In this document: piece by piece, positions 63,465 through 64,000 of the stretch
Layout of the letters: each line of letters opens with the position of its first letter
Numbering within the stretch: the first letter of the stretch is position 1
Assembly: GCF_001431415.1 (NCBI RefSeq)
Contig: NZ_LDJI01000009.1
Span: forward strand, 1-64,000
From: Stenotrophomonas humi
GTDB lineage: Bacteria > Pseudomonadota > Gammaproteobacteria > Xanthomonadales > Xanthomonadaceae
Length of the DNA stretch: 64,000 nucleotides
Direction of reading: 5' to 3'
The notes under the pieces: generated by a model
Database searches by the model: none
The model's input: the letters and a program-made list of their open reading frames with translations, nothing else
What the model was told of the DNA's origin: nothing
Translations under genes and position numbers: made by a program

Positions 63465-64000
63465 TCAGCCCGCGCGCGGGATATACGGGGCCTGACCGGT
63501 GTCATGGTCAGTGGCATCGCGCACGGCGGTCACGCCGGGCACCCGTCCCATCAAGGTCTTCTCGATCCCCTGCTTCAAGGTCACATCGGCCATGCCGCAA
63601 CCGTGGCAGCCGCCGCCGAAGCGCAGCAACACCACGCCATCGGCGGATACTTCCTGCACCGCCACCCGCCCACCGTGTGAGGCCAGCTGCGGATTGATCT
63701 CGTTTTCGACCACCCAATGCACGCGCTCAACCATCGAGGCGGCATCGCCGGGCGCTTCGCCCTTGATCTTCGGCGCCTTGATGGTCAACTGCTGGGTGCC
63801 GGCGGCCTGGGTGACGAAGTCGATCTCGGCACCGTCCAGCCAGCCCACGCTGGTGGCGGCCACATACAAAGTGAAGCCATCGCAATCCACCGCCCACTCG
63901 TCACCGAGCAGTTCGCTGGGGTCGGCAAACTCCAGGCGCGCATCAGCGCGCGGCGTGCCGGGCTCGACGGCGCTCAGGCGCACGCCCATGCCGGGCACGG
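63465..64000 (-). CDS. nfuA: Fe/S biogenesis protein NfuA (5' end beyond window)
   Basis: About 178 residues are visible. They comprise a degenerate A-type domain ([22 protein letters not shown]) followed by the Nfu domain with the cluster-binding [19 protein letters not shown]. Full-length NfuA is near 200 residues, so roughly 20 N-terminal residues lie past position 64000. NfuA carries [4Fe-4S] clusters to target proteins. It heads the transcript that continues into the repetitive membrane protein. Confidence 0.94.
   Translation of the reverse strand, partial: VPGMGVRLSAVEPGTPRADARLEFADPSELLGDEWAVDCDGFTLYVAATSVGWLDGAEIDFVTQAAGTQQLTIKAPKIKGEAPGDAASMVERVHWVVENEINPQLASHGGRVAVQEVSADGVVLLRFGGGCHGCGMADVTLKQGIEKTLMGRVPGVTAVRDATDHDTGQAPYIPRAG

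Noticed and set aside
1..64000. tRNA or rRNA genes, CRISPR array, insertion sequence, prophage or integron
   Set aside because: No cloverleaf-like sequence, direct-repeat array, transposase, integrase or phage gene was recognised by reading; a tRNAscan or IS search would be needed to be certain.
1..64000. SMAG-type (GTAG-headed) REP elements of Stenotrophomonas maltophilia
   Set aside because: I looked for GTAG-headed hairpins in the gaps and found none, so species assignment on that basis is not supported.

Overview
The window is a gene-dense, GC-rich (by eye about 65% G+C) stretch of bacterial chromosome. It most resembles Xanthomonadaceae of the Stenotrophomonas/Xanthomonas type. The main evidence is an N-acetylornithine (not ornithine) transcarbamylase with its diagnostic lysine at residue 302, a DksA carrying a long histone-like extension, GumN-type TraB proteins, a repetitive membrane protein next to nfuA, and gene orders typical of gammaproteobacteria. 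I see no rRNA, tRNA, CRISPR array, insertion sequence, prophage or integrase, so this looks like core chromosome. Species cannot be fixed from the sequence alone.

Layout. Positions 1-9.9k hold argF', cysS, sufE with an MFS exporter, a guanine-deaminase-like enzyme, the dksA fusion, and yidD-pyrC-M23 peptidase. Positions 10.1-15.5k hold a minus-strand group (MTA/SAH deaminase-like, ubiG, a mupP-like HAD phosphatase, a squalene/phytoene-synthase-like protein), then efp divergent from epmB, which modifies EF-P. Positions 15.5-18.6k hold a coupled pair: a PhnD-like binding protein and a membrane GGDEF/EAL c-di-GMP protein. Positions 18.6-23.9k hold trmJ divergent from suhB, then htpX, gluQ, phbB and phaR. 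Positions 24.0-32.7k hold the operon nnrD-tsaE-amiC-mutL-lipoprotein-TraB/GumN, read leftward and divergent from queG over only 23 bp. Positions 32.7-39.5k hold xseA, a VirJ-type lipase, an M48 protease, an FGE-fold lipoprotein and rnd. Positions 39.6-48.0k hold a leftward block: cmk, rpsA, ihfB, lapA, lapB, a polyprenyl-phosphate sugar transferase, a WbpM/CapD-type dehydratase and galU. It links translation, DNA architecture and LPS/O-antigen synthesis. Positions 48.1-52.6k hold rpmJ, a small exported protein, aguA-aguB (agmatine to putrescine), a GNAT acetyltransferase and a TraB/PrgY protein. Positions 52.7-60.4k hold a tripartite-type RND efflux set with two different pump subunits and no outer-membrane channel gene. 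Positions 60.6-64.0k hold two paralogous monohaem cytochromes, a repetitive TonB-like membrane protein and nfuA, which is cut by the window edge.

Several points deserve a second look. These are the PhnD/GGDEF-EAL pair; the zinc-finger-less DksA with its basic tail; the apparently leaderless, overlapping nnrD/queG promoters; the four-copy VRER repeat protein; TGC-rich palindromes in front of phaR; an RND pair in which only one subunit keeps the full proton-relay residues; an FGE-fold lipoprotein without catalytic cysteines; and a duplicated gene end near 10.0k. I do not see a clearly new defence or mobile system here.
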